The notes beneath the pieces were generated by a model, which saw only the letters and a program-made list of their open reading frames with translations, did not search any database and was not told the origin of the DNA. Shown one piece after another: positions 1 to 10,839 of a stretch of 64,000 nucleotides of DNA (within the stretch, counting starts at the first letter, position 1; every line of letters begins with the position of its first letter). The translations under genes were made by a program, and so were the position numbers. The stretch is from Phytophthora quininea. Lineage: Eukaryota; Oomycota; Peronosporomycetes; Peronosporales; Peronosporaceae. The stretch lies in assembly GCA_011947345.1 (NCBI GenBank), contig JAAVTG010000848.1:1-64000 (forward strand), read 5' to 3'.

Positions 1-1060
1 ACGAAGTGCACTTCTGAATCTCAAGAATGGACTTCACATCCGCGGCAAGACGTGGCGTTGCCGTAGCTGTCAGCGCCAGTATAGGGACAGACGGAAACTG
101 TCGTTTTAGGATCCCCAACTTGGAGTAGTCCTGAAGCATATCTGTATAGTTAATAGGCCATCATGAATATCACAGTGACCATTGGGAATCGTACACTTCG
201 AAAATCGTGCCCCCACTGACTGCAGCAATGCGCTTCATCGATCACGAAGCGCTTAAGCCTTCCATTCTGGTACGCCTTCTCGAATCTCGACATCAAAAGT
301 TTGCTGTTGATGAGTTTCTCTGGAGTGATCAACAGAATTCTCAACTGGCTGTCAGGCGCAAGCAATGACTTATAAATGGCTGAAGCTTCTGCTCGAGACT
401 GTTCTCCAGACAAATGGCGCGCAGCACCTTCGCCAGCGATGTCGTTAAATAGCATGGCCTACTCACATAACAAAACGTTATTTAGGACAGCAAATTATCA
501 CCCAGAACCGTTAGTATCTACCTGATCTTGAATCAATGAGATCAAGGGTGAAATGACCACTGTAAAACCAGCATTCTGGGAGTACAAATTAGCATACCTA
601 GCTTCTCAAAACCACACAATTGCCGACAAACCCCATCCAACATCGCTGGTAGTTGGTAGCAGAGACTCTTGCCTCCCCAGATCTCATGACCACGAACACA
701 TCTTGCTTGGACAGCGTGGCATTGATCACTTCTTCCTGGACAGACCGGAAACCCGGCAAATGGAACTGCTCAGAGGTCTCGTCAACGCCATTACACTTTC
801 ATTAGAATATAATACCCGTACTGTGTCATGTAGAAGCGTCTGGATCTGCTCCGTCCACGAGAACTGCTTCTTCCAGTCATGAGTGGCTCCTGCCTCTCCC
901 TGTATCCTGCTGTCTCGGGACTCTTCGTCCGACAGACGCTCCTGTAGCTCTCTCTTCCTGTCCAGCAGCTCGCTCTGACGCTGCAGCAACATAGAGAGTC
1001 CTCCTCCACCTCGCGGAGCTCCACTTCCACCTCCGCCAGCTCCTCTTCGACGTCGATCAT
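1..1060 (-). CDS. RecQ-family ATP-dependent DNA helicase, N-terminal part (cut by window edge)
   Basis: A superfamily 2 DNA helicase that would unwind DNA 3'-5' in repair and recombination. Read on the minus strand, a charged coiled-coil-like start (from about 1060) leads to a conserved block with motif 0-like text ([13 protein letters not shown], about 745-710). It continues with the Walker A region ending [12 protein letters not shown] (about 670-640), the [11 protein letters not shown] block (about 555-525), the DEAH box in [17 protein letters not shown] (about 250-200) and motif III ALTATAT (about 65-45). Short introns fit at about 755-808, 563-611, 143-205 and between 470 and 525. Walker A is out of frame by one base in a run of four C at 675-678 (GGGG on the coding strand where five G are needed). 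A second shift lies near 1005-1010, unless translation starts at the ATG inside [10 protein letters not shown]. The C-terminal half, with the second RecA lobe, lies outside the window. The family call is firm; the subtype is not known. Confidence 0.88.
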
Positions 1061-1235
1061 TACGGTCTGCAGGAGTGATGGTTAATGCAGAGCCCACTAT
1101 TTGAAGCGATAACGCAGATACAATTTCCAAGTCACCGTGGCCACAACGGTTTCCGCATCCGAAGCGACCACTCCACAACTCGATCTTGAAGAGGCCAAGG
1201 CGGCGGCAGGGCGTCTAGAGAAGAAGAACCACAAG

Positions 1236-4200
1236 ATGTCGCTGCTCAAGACGTCCACGGTAAGGCCTCACATATGTATAACCTCTAACGCCTTCCCTAG
1301 ACATCGCTAGCTGCCGAAAGATACTCATATCACATGGCTGTTGAACTTATTTTGCCTCAGGTTAACTTTGAAAATGTTTGGAGAGAGATGCAGCCGCCCC
1401 TGGCATCTCTCGTATCGGGCAAGCCGCAGACACTGACCAACGAGAAGTGGCTGGAGATGTACTCGTACGTCGGTGCTTCGTGTGTCCGATAAATGTCATC
1501 TAACTTTCTGGTGCATGTATATTTTTGGTGGTTACGTATTGTTTTTAGCGGTATATACAAAATCTGCACGAATCCGGGCGCTCCACAGGCCGAGATGCTG
1601 TTCTTCCGATTGCGTGGGCTGCTGGTGAACCACATTGAATCGGTCTTAAAGGTTCACCTCAAAATGCTTGTCTCTGGAATTCGGAGACGGTATCTGATTT
1701 TACTTGCCTGGGTTTTGGGGACTAATGACCAGGAACTGAATGCGATTGACGGTGAGCTGGAGTTTCTGAAGCGATACTGCTCAGCGTTCGAGTCATTCAC
1801 GACGGGAACGACATACATCTCGGAGCTCTTCAGATACCTGGTTGGGGATCTGAATTAATTCATTCGATGGTAGGAGTTGTTATACTCATGCTGAATTGGT
1901 TTCACTGCTACAGAATCGATACTGGATCAAGTATTCCCACTGCGAGACTGGACAAGCTCCTGTTCCAGGCGTCTATCCGGTCACTGAAGTGAGCAAACTA
2001 TCATTGGCTTTGATATTAAATACCGAGCTCATTAACTCTTCGCGGGCAATTTGTGCAGCTTTCGCTCCACATCTGGAGCGATATCACGTTCGCCAAGCTG
2101 AAGAAACGTCTTGTCAAGGCGATCATCCACATATTTCACGCAGCACGACACGACCGAAACGAATGTTTTGAAGATGAGGACTGCATCTTGAGAACTGTGC
2201 AGGTTTGGTTTGAAATCTTGTATTTGGTTATGAAATACCTGCGTATATGTAACGTGGGTTGGAATTGCTAGACGTACTTTAGTCTGGGCTGTGCAGGCAG
2301 GATCAAATGAGTCTCTACCGAGAAGATTTGGAGAGGCCTTTGTTAGAGGTACGATACACGATGGGATTTCTGATGAAAACCATCCACCGTTGTCACATTT
2401 TCGTCTGCGTATTTTGCTTAGGACGCTGCAACGTACTATTCGGCCAAGGCAAAAGAACTGTTGTCGAATGTGACCATCTCAGAATACTTACGAGAGGCTG
2501 AACTCTTGAGTAACCAAGAACAGAAGCGCTGTGAGGAACGACTGCATCGAACGTGCGTTGTCTTTGTTTGTTGTCCCATTGCTTTAGCGAGAATTGTTTC
2601 ATCTTATGCCTCCACTTCTGGTTTCAGTACCGTCATTCAAATACGTCAAACTTGCTGCCGCGTCATGATAGATGACCATGCAGAGCAGATTTGCGAAGAC
2701 GCCGAGACCTTCTTGATCAACAACCAGCAAGAAGACTTGCATCGCCTGTTTTCGCTGTTCTCAGAGCTGTCAAAGGAGACTGCACTGATGTCGTTTAAGG
2801 TGGTGTATCATTTAAGTATCTCGTGAAGAGAGTTTTCTCATCGGTCCTGGTGCTTTATATGTAGAACATTCTGAAAAGATACATTGAGCGAAGCGGTCTG
2901 GAAGTCGTTCGCAAATTTGAGCAAGACGATGCAACCAACAACCCGGAGGGGTATATCGAAGCTCTGGTTCAAGTTCGCAACAAATACTTCGAGCTCATTA
3001 AAGATGCTTTTGGGTTTCATCCATTGATGCGGACAGCTCTCGACCAGGTGTGCTAGCTCCCTCCTGGCTTTGACGCTATTGTTTCTCTTAATTCAGCGAA
3101 CTAACCTCGAAGCTTTGGCTTGTGATAGGCTTGTCGTGCGTTTGCCAACTCACATCCGCGACTTCCCGAACTACTCGCAAAGTACACTCATTTCCTAATG
3201 TCACGCGACAAAAGGGACACACCACCAGTCGGGGCCTAAGTTCACCGCGATCCCCAGGGCAATTCCATCGGGACTTCTCGATGACACACTGGAGAAGAAG
3301 ATCGAAAGTATCAGCATCGTGTTTTGCCTCATCGACGACAAGGACGTTTTCAAGAAATTCTACTCCAAGTGTTTGGCAAAGCGCCTAATCAAAGGCAACC
3401 CTCGGCTTCTTGTTGGATACCGTACAGGGTGCTCACGTCGTCTATGATACTTCTCGTGTAGGCACATCAGCGTCGGACGACATGGAACTTCTGCTCATCC
3501 AGAAATTACGCGACATCTGTGGATACGATTTTGTGTCCAAATTGCAAAAGATGTTGAAGGACAAGATGCTGAGCAAGGTACGACATGAAGTCTTGTCATT
3601 AATGTTACTGTGATAAGTATGTTCCACTCATCGCAGGAAATGCTGGAATCGTTTTCTGCTTGGCTCGAGCAACACGATACTGAACTATGTTTGGAAGATC
3701 GAGTCAACGCCGCTGCAATTAACCTTCACCACACAGTCTCGTATCATTGTGACGTACTCACTGCTGGGGCCTGGCCTATCTCCTGTGCTTCCGCAGAACA
3801 CAAGATCCTGTTACCACCTGAAATCGAGGCACATATTAATTTGTTCACAAAGTTCTACACGGGGAGAAGCACCGGTCGCAAGCTGCTGTGGATCCACAAT
3901 CTATCGTTTGGGATGGTGCAAAGCCATTGCTTCGACAGACGCTACGAGTTCTTGCTGAGCTTCTATCAGATGCTGATTCTTTTACAGGTAGTGTGCTTGT
4001 GGTGCTGCTGTTTCCATTTGCCCTACACTAATCTGGCTCTGGCCCACAGTTTAACAATGCAAAAGAGCTGACCCGATCGGCTGTAATGGAGTTGATCAAC
4101 CTCTCGGAGCAAGATACAACTCATCACGTGGCCAGCTTAGTCAAGGTAGAAAGTCAGGAACATGGAGGTAGTTTTACCGTGTGCGCTAACCAACTGTATG

Positions 4201-4648
4201 CTGCTCCTAGGCAAAAATCCTTGTTTCCGGTGGAGACAGTGCAAACCCAACGTACGGGGTCAATTTCGACTTCTCAAATCGCAAGCTGCGCGTTTCGGTA
4301 AGGGACTTCCTGCGTTCTATGCACGAGCTAAACCTCACAACAATTTTCTTTGTATCCTTTGAGCAGGCCGTCCCAAGCAGCCCAGTCGAGTCGCCTAAAG
4401 TGGCCAAAGCTCCTACTCGCGAAGTTGAAGAAGACCGCAAGATGTCGCTGCAAGCTGCGATCGTGCGTGTGCTCAAGACCCGCCGAGATATCCGTCAGGC
4501 GCAGCTGGTGCAAGAGGTTGCCGAGATGCTAGTGAATCAGTTTGTCCCGACGACGACACAAATCAAGCAAAACGTCGAGATCCTCATCCAGAAAGAGTAT
4601 CTACGCCGCCACGAGGACGACCAGACGAGATTTTTATATATCGCTTGA
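1236..4648 (+). CDS. Cullin, scaffold of cullin-RING ubiquitin ligases
   Basis: A cullin holds a substrate adaptor at its N-terminal repeats and a RING protein at its C-terminal domain, so that ubiquitin is passed to targets. The likely start is ATG 1236 (MSLLKTST). Many small exons follow, with cullin-repeat text such as ICTNPGAPQAEMLFFRL (about 1560-1610). The cullin homology domain includes LPELLAKYTHFLMSRDKRDT (3165-3225), KKFYSKCLAKRLIKG (3350-3395), TSASDDMELLLIQKL (about 3465-3510) and GRKLLWIHNLS (about 3875-3905). The C-terminal neddylation domain has the VRVLKTRR motif; its lysine, the expected Nedd8 site, is AAG 4475-4477. The protein ends RFLYIA, as cullins do. One extra G in the run 3231-3234 shifts the frame. 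An intron at 3395-3461 appears to use GC-AG ends. The exon 2-exon 3 junction (about 1468-1549) could not be settled. It lies back to back with the RecQ gene, whose start is about 180 bases away. Which cullin subfamily it belongs to is not resolved. Confidence 0.9.
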
Positions 4649-4669
4649 TAGCAAAACTGACGAGGATTT

Positions 4670-5775
4670 CATTCATCGCCAAGGAAAGCAACTTTCCCAA
4701 TGTCAAAACTAGATACATCCAAATCTTCTAGCAAATGTGCAGGAACTGGTTTTCGTACCCGTACTTCTTCTTGTACTTGTCGAAGATGCGAACAAGCTCT
4801 CGCTCGTAAATCACATGCAGCTCCCAATCTCTTCGGCAGTAGGGTTCTCCGTTTTATTGACAGGAATGGGTTTGCCAAACACTTGGTTGATAGCGACTCC
4901 CTTGTGCGGCGTAAAAGGCAGCCACTTGAGTCTCCATAGCCCAGTAGCAGCGCGACCGCAAACTTTTTCGCAATCATTTGACGGAAAGCAAGAAGCGTGC
5001 TACAGAATACAGTTAGTTGGGCGAGACTAAAAGGATGACGCGAGACAACCAACTGACCTGGAGTGCGTGTACAGGTCCGTCTCGCCGAACGCGTAGCCGG
5101 GAACAATTGGTACGCCGTATTTGAGCGCCAGACGAATGTGTCCCTTGCGCTTCTTGACGTAAACTGTGTGGTCTCCTCGCTGCGACAGCATTTGCTCGGC
5201 GATACCACCCACCAAGATCACCAAACTCTTGCCGTTCCGCAGCATCTTTTCCGCCACGCTGCGTCTTGCGTCCACGCAGCCCGACCACAGCACATACTCG
5301 ATAGAATGGGATTCTGAAACACACTGAAGCTGCGAGATGGCGTCGAGTCGCCAACGGTACAGACTCGTAGAATGCTGCAGTCCGACAAAAGCGGCAAGTA
5401 TTAGCTGCGCCTGCTAAGAAAAAAATATCATCAACTTACGTGGTTCCGAAGTGCCAGCCATCAGCAGTCCGTGATGAACCGACAGAAGTCCGTGCGGGTG
5501 GGAGCAGAAAATATGCTGCTGCTTGGCGTCGACGGGCTCCTCGAACTCGAGCGTGGCGGGGATGTGAGACATTGTCTTGCCGATGAAGGCGGCGAACCAG
5601 GGCCAATAGCGATCGCCCGTGAACTCGGAGCCATCCACGTACGACGGGAGGTACGCAGCCACGCACGCAGCTGCAAGCGTTAGGCGGGTACTGACCTGCA
5701 ACGCGATGCAGACGGAGATGGCACCGACGCCCAGCGCCGCGCCGAGCAACCACGTGGGCTGCTGATACCCTGCCA
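4670..5775 (-). CDS. DGAT2-family acyl-CoA:(di)acylglycerol acyltransferase, with several apparent frameshifts
   Basis: DGAT2-type enzymes sit in the ER membrane and join an acyl-CoA to diacylglycerol or a related alcohol to make storage lipid. The start is ATG 5775 (MAGYQQPTWLL) or an upstream in-frame ATG at 5833. Two hydrophobic stretches occupy the first 60 residues. The active-site motif HPHG follows at about 5495-5510, then the FRIPFYR block, NGKSLVILVGGIAEQ (about 5230-5190), KRKGHIRLALKYGVPIVP (about 5150-5100) and the family's C-terminal GKPIPV...NPT block (about 4880-4840). Introns lie at about 5413-5355 and 5050-4995. The frame breaks at about 5309-5320, at 4934-4935 (GGA where GGGA is expected) and at 4823-4825 (GGG where GGGG is expected). 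Two of these three are single-base losses in G runs, so sequence error is a fair explanation, but a decaying gene is possible. The last codons match FLHIC then a stop. Confidence 0.85.
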
Positions 5776-5833
5776 TTACTCTTCTGCCATATCGACAAAG
5801 GTTGGTACTTGTTTTTCGATATTTAGGACTCAT

Positions 5834-6208
5834 TTATAGACACCGAGGGGTATCAGGAATGGCCGAAAATGGTATCCGCGGCTCTCATTGGCTGAGGGGA
5901 CGCGACATTTTTAGACATTGCCAAATGGAAATGTCCAAAGGTTGATACTAAAACAAGATGGCTATAATTGGTTCAAGATAAATATCCGCTTTTAACATTA
6001 AAATCGGGTTTTCTCTTGAAGCTTATCATCCTGACACTGTTGGGCTGGCAGTTCATCACGATTGACTATGCTCGCGGTTGATCGTAGCATCTGTGCTTTT
6101 CTTTTTTCGTGGACTGCAACGTGACTCTCCGAAAGCGTTTTTCATTGCTCGTTGTCAGCAAACACACGGGCTGAAATGGCCTGGCGAACTCGCACTCTCA
6201 ATAGCTGA
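5834..6208. other. Intergenic region, upstream of the DGAT2-like gene
   Basis: These 375 bases separate the 5' end of the DGAT2-like gene from the 3' end of family copy A, both on the minus strand. I see no coding text, repeat or RNA gene. It must hold the DGAT2-like promoter, but I could not pick out a convincing TATA box or oomycete initiator. Confidence 0.5.
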
Positions 6209-8136
6209 TCATCTCCCTCCCTCTTCAACAGCCTCTTCGTCGTCATCATCGTCGTCGTCTTCATCATCATCATCATCGCCATCGTACTCGCCAAGAGGCT
6301 CCTCTTCGACAAAAACATCGCCGTCCTGTGCACCAGGCTGCCAATCCAAGTCAATCTGCTCTATCCGCTGGAAACTTTCCTGGCTGTGTCGACTGAGGAC
6401 AACATGCGTGTCCAGCGATGGATGCGCCTCAGCCAATTTGGTAAGCAACGGCTGAAGATCGTCCGTGAGGTATCGCGCACTCCAACTTCTATCTACAAGA
6501 GGTTGGTACGGATTGAAGAGGTTCAGCGACATTTTCTGCCGCGACATCGATGCGCCGAGATCCTCCTCGCTTGTGTCGGCTAGGCGCTTCAAAAGGAGAC
6601 AACCTCTCGGTAGTAGGACAGTGGGTCCTCGTCGTCACCTACAGATTGCCCATTCAAGTTAATCGTAACATTTCGCCGGCCTGCAGGTACACCTGGTAAC
6701 TGCGAAACGTGGCGTAGGTACTCAAACACGCCGTCCCCAGATACCCACGTAGCGCAGAAATCGACAGAAGTTAACGATTTAAGCTGTGCAAGTGTCAGCA
6801 AACCGTCATCTGTTAGCGCTCGCAGTGGTCGGACTGATCCTTCAAACAATGAAGTGTCGTGAATATCAATTGACTCTAGCAGCGGACAGTGCTTAACGAC
6901 CGCTTCCATGAACTTGTCACCAAACACTGCTGCATCAAGATGCACGCCCGACATCTCTTCGTTCTTCCGCAGGTCCACAGCGACCTCTAGTTCGGTCAAC
7001 GATGGGCATCCTTTAAGCAAAGCAGCCAGATCGCTGGCCCGTGCACCATAACCACTTTTGTCTCTGATCGAAGTCGAAGCTCCCGTTGTGTCGGTTTTTC
7101 GGAAGTAATCCTCCCAATTCCACAGCAAATTCGACGTCAGCACGAGTCTTTCCAGCCGTAGCTTCGGATACTGACCAAACACGCGAAAGAATGGGTCTGC
7201 AAACGGGACCACAGCCCAGTTGAACTCTCGCAGGTTGGTGCAGGTCGCGTTGAACTCTGTCCAGGTCTCCAAGGAGATAAACCACTTTTCCTCGCATGTG
7301 GCGTCGTTCATGTCGTAGATGGCGTAGTTGCAGCCGTCCAAGTACTCAATCATGGGGCAGTAGCGAATCACGTCCTTAATAAACGCCGTGCTGCTTCGGA
7401 ACCGGTCGTCCTCCTCTCTTGTGGGCACCACTAACTGCTTCAGCCCTCCACACTTGCCTTTGTAGTGCCATCTCTCCAGTGCGTCGCTTAATACTACCAT
7501 CACCCGCTTGGCCGACACTCGGTCCACTTGGATCTTCAGATCCTTCTTCTTGGGCATCACCAGCACCTCCAACTGCAGGCAATACCTGGCTGCTGTCTGC
7601 AACAGAAGAGGCAGGTGGCGACTCTCAAATGGCACGAGTCGCAGGTCCAGGTGCTTGACGCCTGGTAAGAGCGAGAAGATGGTGTCCCACGGGATCTCTC
7701 GGTCCTCCATCCACCACCAGACGCCCATTGTGAAGTGTGTGCCGTCCGATCGGCCCATCCGGACCCGCAGGTCTCGCACAGCTCGTCCTCGGAGCTGCAC
7801 TTGGTGTCTGATGGCCAGCACTTCGGTTCTGGAGCCGAACTTGAAGGTCAGCTGCATCGTGTCGCACTGGTAACGAGCCACCAGCTCCTGCACCGGCTGC
7901 AACCAGCTCTTGGCCACGAGCGCGAGCTCCTTGAGTGCTTTGACGGGCAGCGTGCGCCTCATGGAGTCGGGACTCAGCTCCTGCGTGAAGCCGTAGAGCG
8001 CGAACTCGAGCACCAGCGAGAAGAGCGGCAGCGGCAGTGAAGGGAGCGAGAGGTTTGTCATGGGGCTGGGCGCGGGCAACGAGGGGGCGGGGCTCGGACA
8101 CGACGGAGACGAAGACGGCGACGGGCGCTTGCCCAT
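6209..8136 (-). CDS. Tandem F-box-like/LRR-like family protein, copy A (near-complete)
   Basis: Unknown function; a member of the local eight-copy family. The start is ATG 8136 (MGKRPSPSSS, a low-complexity Ser/Pro leader) or ATG 8061 (MTNLSLPSLPLPL). Residues after the leader give the family N-terminus LPLPLFSLVLEFALYGF and a helix with KALKELALVAKSWLQPV, which resembles an F-box (LP..., then ...VxKxW). Next come repeated leucine-rich segments such as GVKHLDLRLVPFESRHLP (about 7660-7610) and a conserved GGLKQLVVPTREEDDRFRS block (about 7450-7400). These suggest a ribonuclease-inhibitor-like or LRR fold. The protein ends in an acidic run of about 20 Asp/Glu, encoded by a GAC/GAT microsatellite at about 6231-6295. 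One frameshift near 6591-6597 joins the 556-residue N-terminal reading frame to the final 127 residues (LKRLADTSEED onward). This and copy C are the only near-intact copies. If the F-box reading is right, the protein would pair with SKP1 and the neighbouring class of cullins; that is inference. Confidence 0.75.
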
Positions 8137-8252
8137 GACCAGCCTTTTGTCGACTGTATGGGAAGTTGAAGAGTTCGACAATAGTGTTGATTGGCATCTG
8201 GAACGCAACTTGTTTTTGGCGGATACAGCAAGACATCGACGATCCTTCCTTC

Positions 8253-9060
8253 CTACCACTCGTCCTCTTCGTCCTCTTCTGAATCGTAGTAGTCGTTGCG
8301 TTCCTCTTCTTCTTCGTCGCTGGCGCCACTCATCAGTGCTTCGAGAACCATTCGACCAGCTTTTGGCCCGGCGACATTGAGCCCAAACATGCCTTGGAAG
8401 ATGTTGCCGAACGTGTCGGCCATGCCGAGTGCGTGGTCAGGAAACAAGCTGTCGTCTTCCATGTAGCAGAACAAGGCGCGGTCTGCATTGCGAGGATTCC
8501 AGCTCAGCGAGATGCGATCAATCTGCTGGAAGCTGTCGCCACTGCGGTTCATCACGCTGACGCTCAGGTAAAGCCCCGGATGCACCGCCGTGACGCTCTC
8601 CAGCAACGGGTTAAGCTCATCGCACATGTACGTCTTGCTCCACTGCTGACTCACGATCGAGTGGTACGGATTGACCACGACGACCTCCACTTTATGGCCG
8701 CTGGCCACAGCTCGTAGATCGTCTTCGCTCGTGGCAGCAAAGAGCTTCAACAGCTCGATGACTTCGGAGTAGAACGCTGGCGGCCCGAACTCGCCATGTT
8801 GTCGACCGCCCACTCGTGAGCAGAGTAAGCACCAGTCTCCAGTCATCTCGCTCGTCTTCGAAACGCGGCGCACGTACTCGAACATACCGCAGCCCGTGGA
8901 CATCAAAGCAGCGTTGCTCTCGAATGAGCTCAAATGCTTGAGCTTGGCAAGCTCGATCAGAGCAACGTCTGTGAAGGTTTCAATGGGCCTCACAATCTCG
9001 TGTTCGAACCCAGAGCAATCATCGATCCGGATCGACTCTAGAAGTGGGCAACAAGTGGCT
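8253..9060 (-). pseudogene. Family copy B, C-terminal part (separated from its N-terminal part by a gypsy element)
   Basis: This is the last third of a family protein. It includes the segment LLESIRIDDCSGFEH, then RPIETFTDVALIELAKLKHL, the GGRQHGEFGPPAFYSEVI block and the acidic, Glu/Asp-rich tail ending EEDEEDEW. The reading frame is fully open but has no start of its own. At 9060 it stops at the 5' LTR of a Ty3/gypsy element. The other part of the same gene resumes at 15019, past the 3' LTR, in the same reading frame (TSD TGGCT at 9056-9060 and 15019-15023). The stop codon lies about 115 bases upstream of copy A's start, so A and B are a head-to-tail tandem pair. Confidence 0.85.
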
Positions 9061-9339
9061 TGTCACAGTTCAATAGTCAATTTCGACTTCTTTATGCATA
9101 TTCCCATGCATATTTAGGTAGCTATCTTTTGCTTACCAGGTCGCTAAATGTGGCGTTGGTTACAACGGTAGTTTTAGCCTGAAGCGGCGACCGAGCTGAG
9201 CACTCTCTAAACTTCCTCAGCAGAGCAAAAGACTATCCTGTTGCTTCGACTTCTCCAGGTCTAACCAAGCTTCCTCGCCTAAGGGTGCTGCTAAGCCAGA
9301 GTAAGTTCATTCTGGGGTAAGTGGCACCATATTGCAACA
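9061..9339 (+). repeat. 5' LTR of gypsy I (279 bp)
   Basis: It begins TGTCACAGTT and ends ATTGCAACA. It matches the 3' LTR at 277 of 279 positions by eye; the differences are T/G at LTR position 14 and A/T near position 112. Confidence 0.95.
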
Positions 9340-9384
9340 TAGTAGCCTTCATCAAGAAGTCGTAAGGACACGAAGGGTAGTAAC

Positions 9385-10698
9385 ATGGAGGGAACATCAT
9401 GTACTAGTCAAGACGTCACACCACTGACAGCAGAAGAAGTTCACGCACTACGCACAGTTCTTGCCGAATTTCACGTCATTAAAACGCACCTGACTAAGGT
9501 TAGTGACGATCAATCCGAAATTACCAAAGGTATGGCTGTGTACGCTCAGAAGAGTGACAAGAAGCACATGGCTACTGCCCAGCTACTCCAAGAAAACAAG
9601 ATTCTACTTCAACAATTGGCAGCTCAGCATCAGTCCGTAGACCAGAGTGTCAACACGCAGTTGAACATGCTGGACGCACGAATCGGCTGCATAAATGCTG
9701 AAATAGAGGGGTTGAAAAAGAAGCAAGCATGGCAGTCAGCAACATCAACACCTTGAAGAACACTGTGAACAAGATTGAGCCTGGATCGCTGGTGTTTGCT
9801 GTAGACGACCTCTATCCGGATTGGGATGTCACTGGACCACCACCGGTCGACAAGAGAGACTTTACTCCTGCTGAACTATAACAACGGATTGAGAAGTGCC
9901 TCAAACAAAAGAGACTCCTATCTACAGTGGGGAGGACGGGGATGACATCGAAGTTTACAACTTGAATATGATCACGTGGTATGCTGCTTACGGACTACAT
10001 TTCAAGAATCCGGAAGTTGATGCACGCGTAGGACAGCTCATGATGAACCACACCAAGGCGAAGGCAAAACATTGGTTGCTACGCGACTACAAAGGCCCTC
10101 GTATGTGGACGTCCATGATCAAAGCGATGCGCAATCGGTTTGTGACAAAAGCTAAGGAAGAGGATCTCGTTGCCAGTTTTTCGACTGTAAACAGGGCACC
10201 AAGCCTCTCGACGCATACATAGAAGAGTTTGTTCGCCTCGGAAACACCGACGACGTATCGGAGCAGTATAAAATGATTCTCTTCAAGAAAGGCCTGAAAT
10301 CGACCAAGTTGCGCCAACTTCTTCAAGTCCGCGAGTTCGACTCCTTGGACGACCTGTTAGACGGCACGCGGGGCTTAAACCCCAAAGACAATGACAGCGA
10401 ATCTTCGAAAGCGACAAACAAGTCGACGAAAAAGACAGTATCGACAACGGCTGAAAGCAAGCCTCGCACTCGGACGACTCCAAAGTGTTCGTCATCACGT
10501 TGTCTCGAGAATGGCCATGCGGCCGAGAAGTGCTGGGCTTTATATCCTGAATTAAAACCGCAATGGCTCTCAAACCGTGAACGGACAGGGTACAACACTG
10601 CTCACAACACGCCAGCTCCCGCCAACGACAACAAGTTATGGGAGGTTCTGACCGCTATTCGCGACGATCTCTCGAAGATCAAAGCCGATTTAAACTAG
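9385..10698 (+). pseudogene. gypsy I gag (capsid/nucleocapsid), frameshifted
   Basis: The Gag start is ATG 9385 (MEGTSCTSQD), 46 bases after the LTR, and opens a helical, charged region of about 120 residues. The frame then breaks (stop at about 9756). It resumes at 9896-10222 with a retrotransposon capsid-like stretch (MITWYAAYGLHF ... KAKHWLLRDYKG). After another one-frame jump, 10273-10698 carries the C-terminus with a zinc-knuckle-like C-x4-C-x4-H-x4-C pattern (KCSSSRCLENGHAAEKCW, about 10490-10543). The usual spacing is C-x2-C, so the knuckle may be altered. No product longer than about 140 residues can be made from the sequence as given. Confidence 0.8.
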
Positions 10699-10839
10699 AG
10701 GGTCCTGGGGATGGCATCCCAGGACCGGCAACTGCCACTGACAACTTGATCTCGTGGGTATTCGATCCTGGAAAATCGGGCAACATTAAATACTTCACCA
10801 GGTCAAGTGATGAAGCTTCAGATTGAAGCAGATATCTTA

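Noticed and set aside
6231..6295. Trinucleotide microsatellite (TCG/TCA/TCC) as a non-coding repeat
   Set aside because: On the minus strand it encodes the Asp/Glu tail of family copy A, so it is part of the gene.
6078..6662. Plus-strand open frames rich in Ser across the copy A tail
   Set aside because: They are antisense shadows of the acidic coding run and have no known domain.
8253..9060. An independent short gene of 246 residues
   Set aside because: It starts mid-domain at an LTR border and continues in frame at 15019; it is half of copy B.
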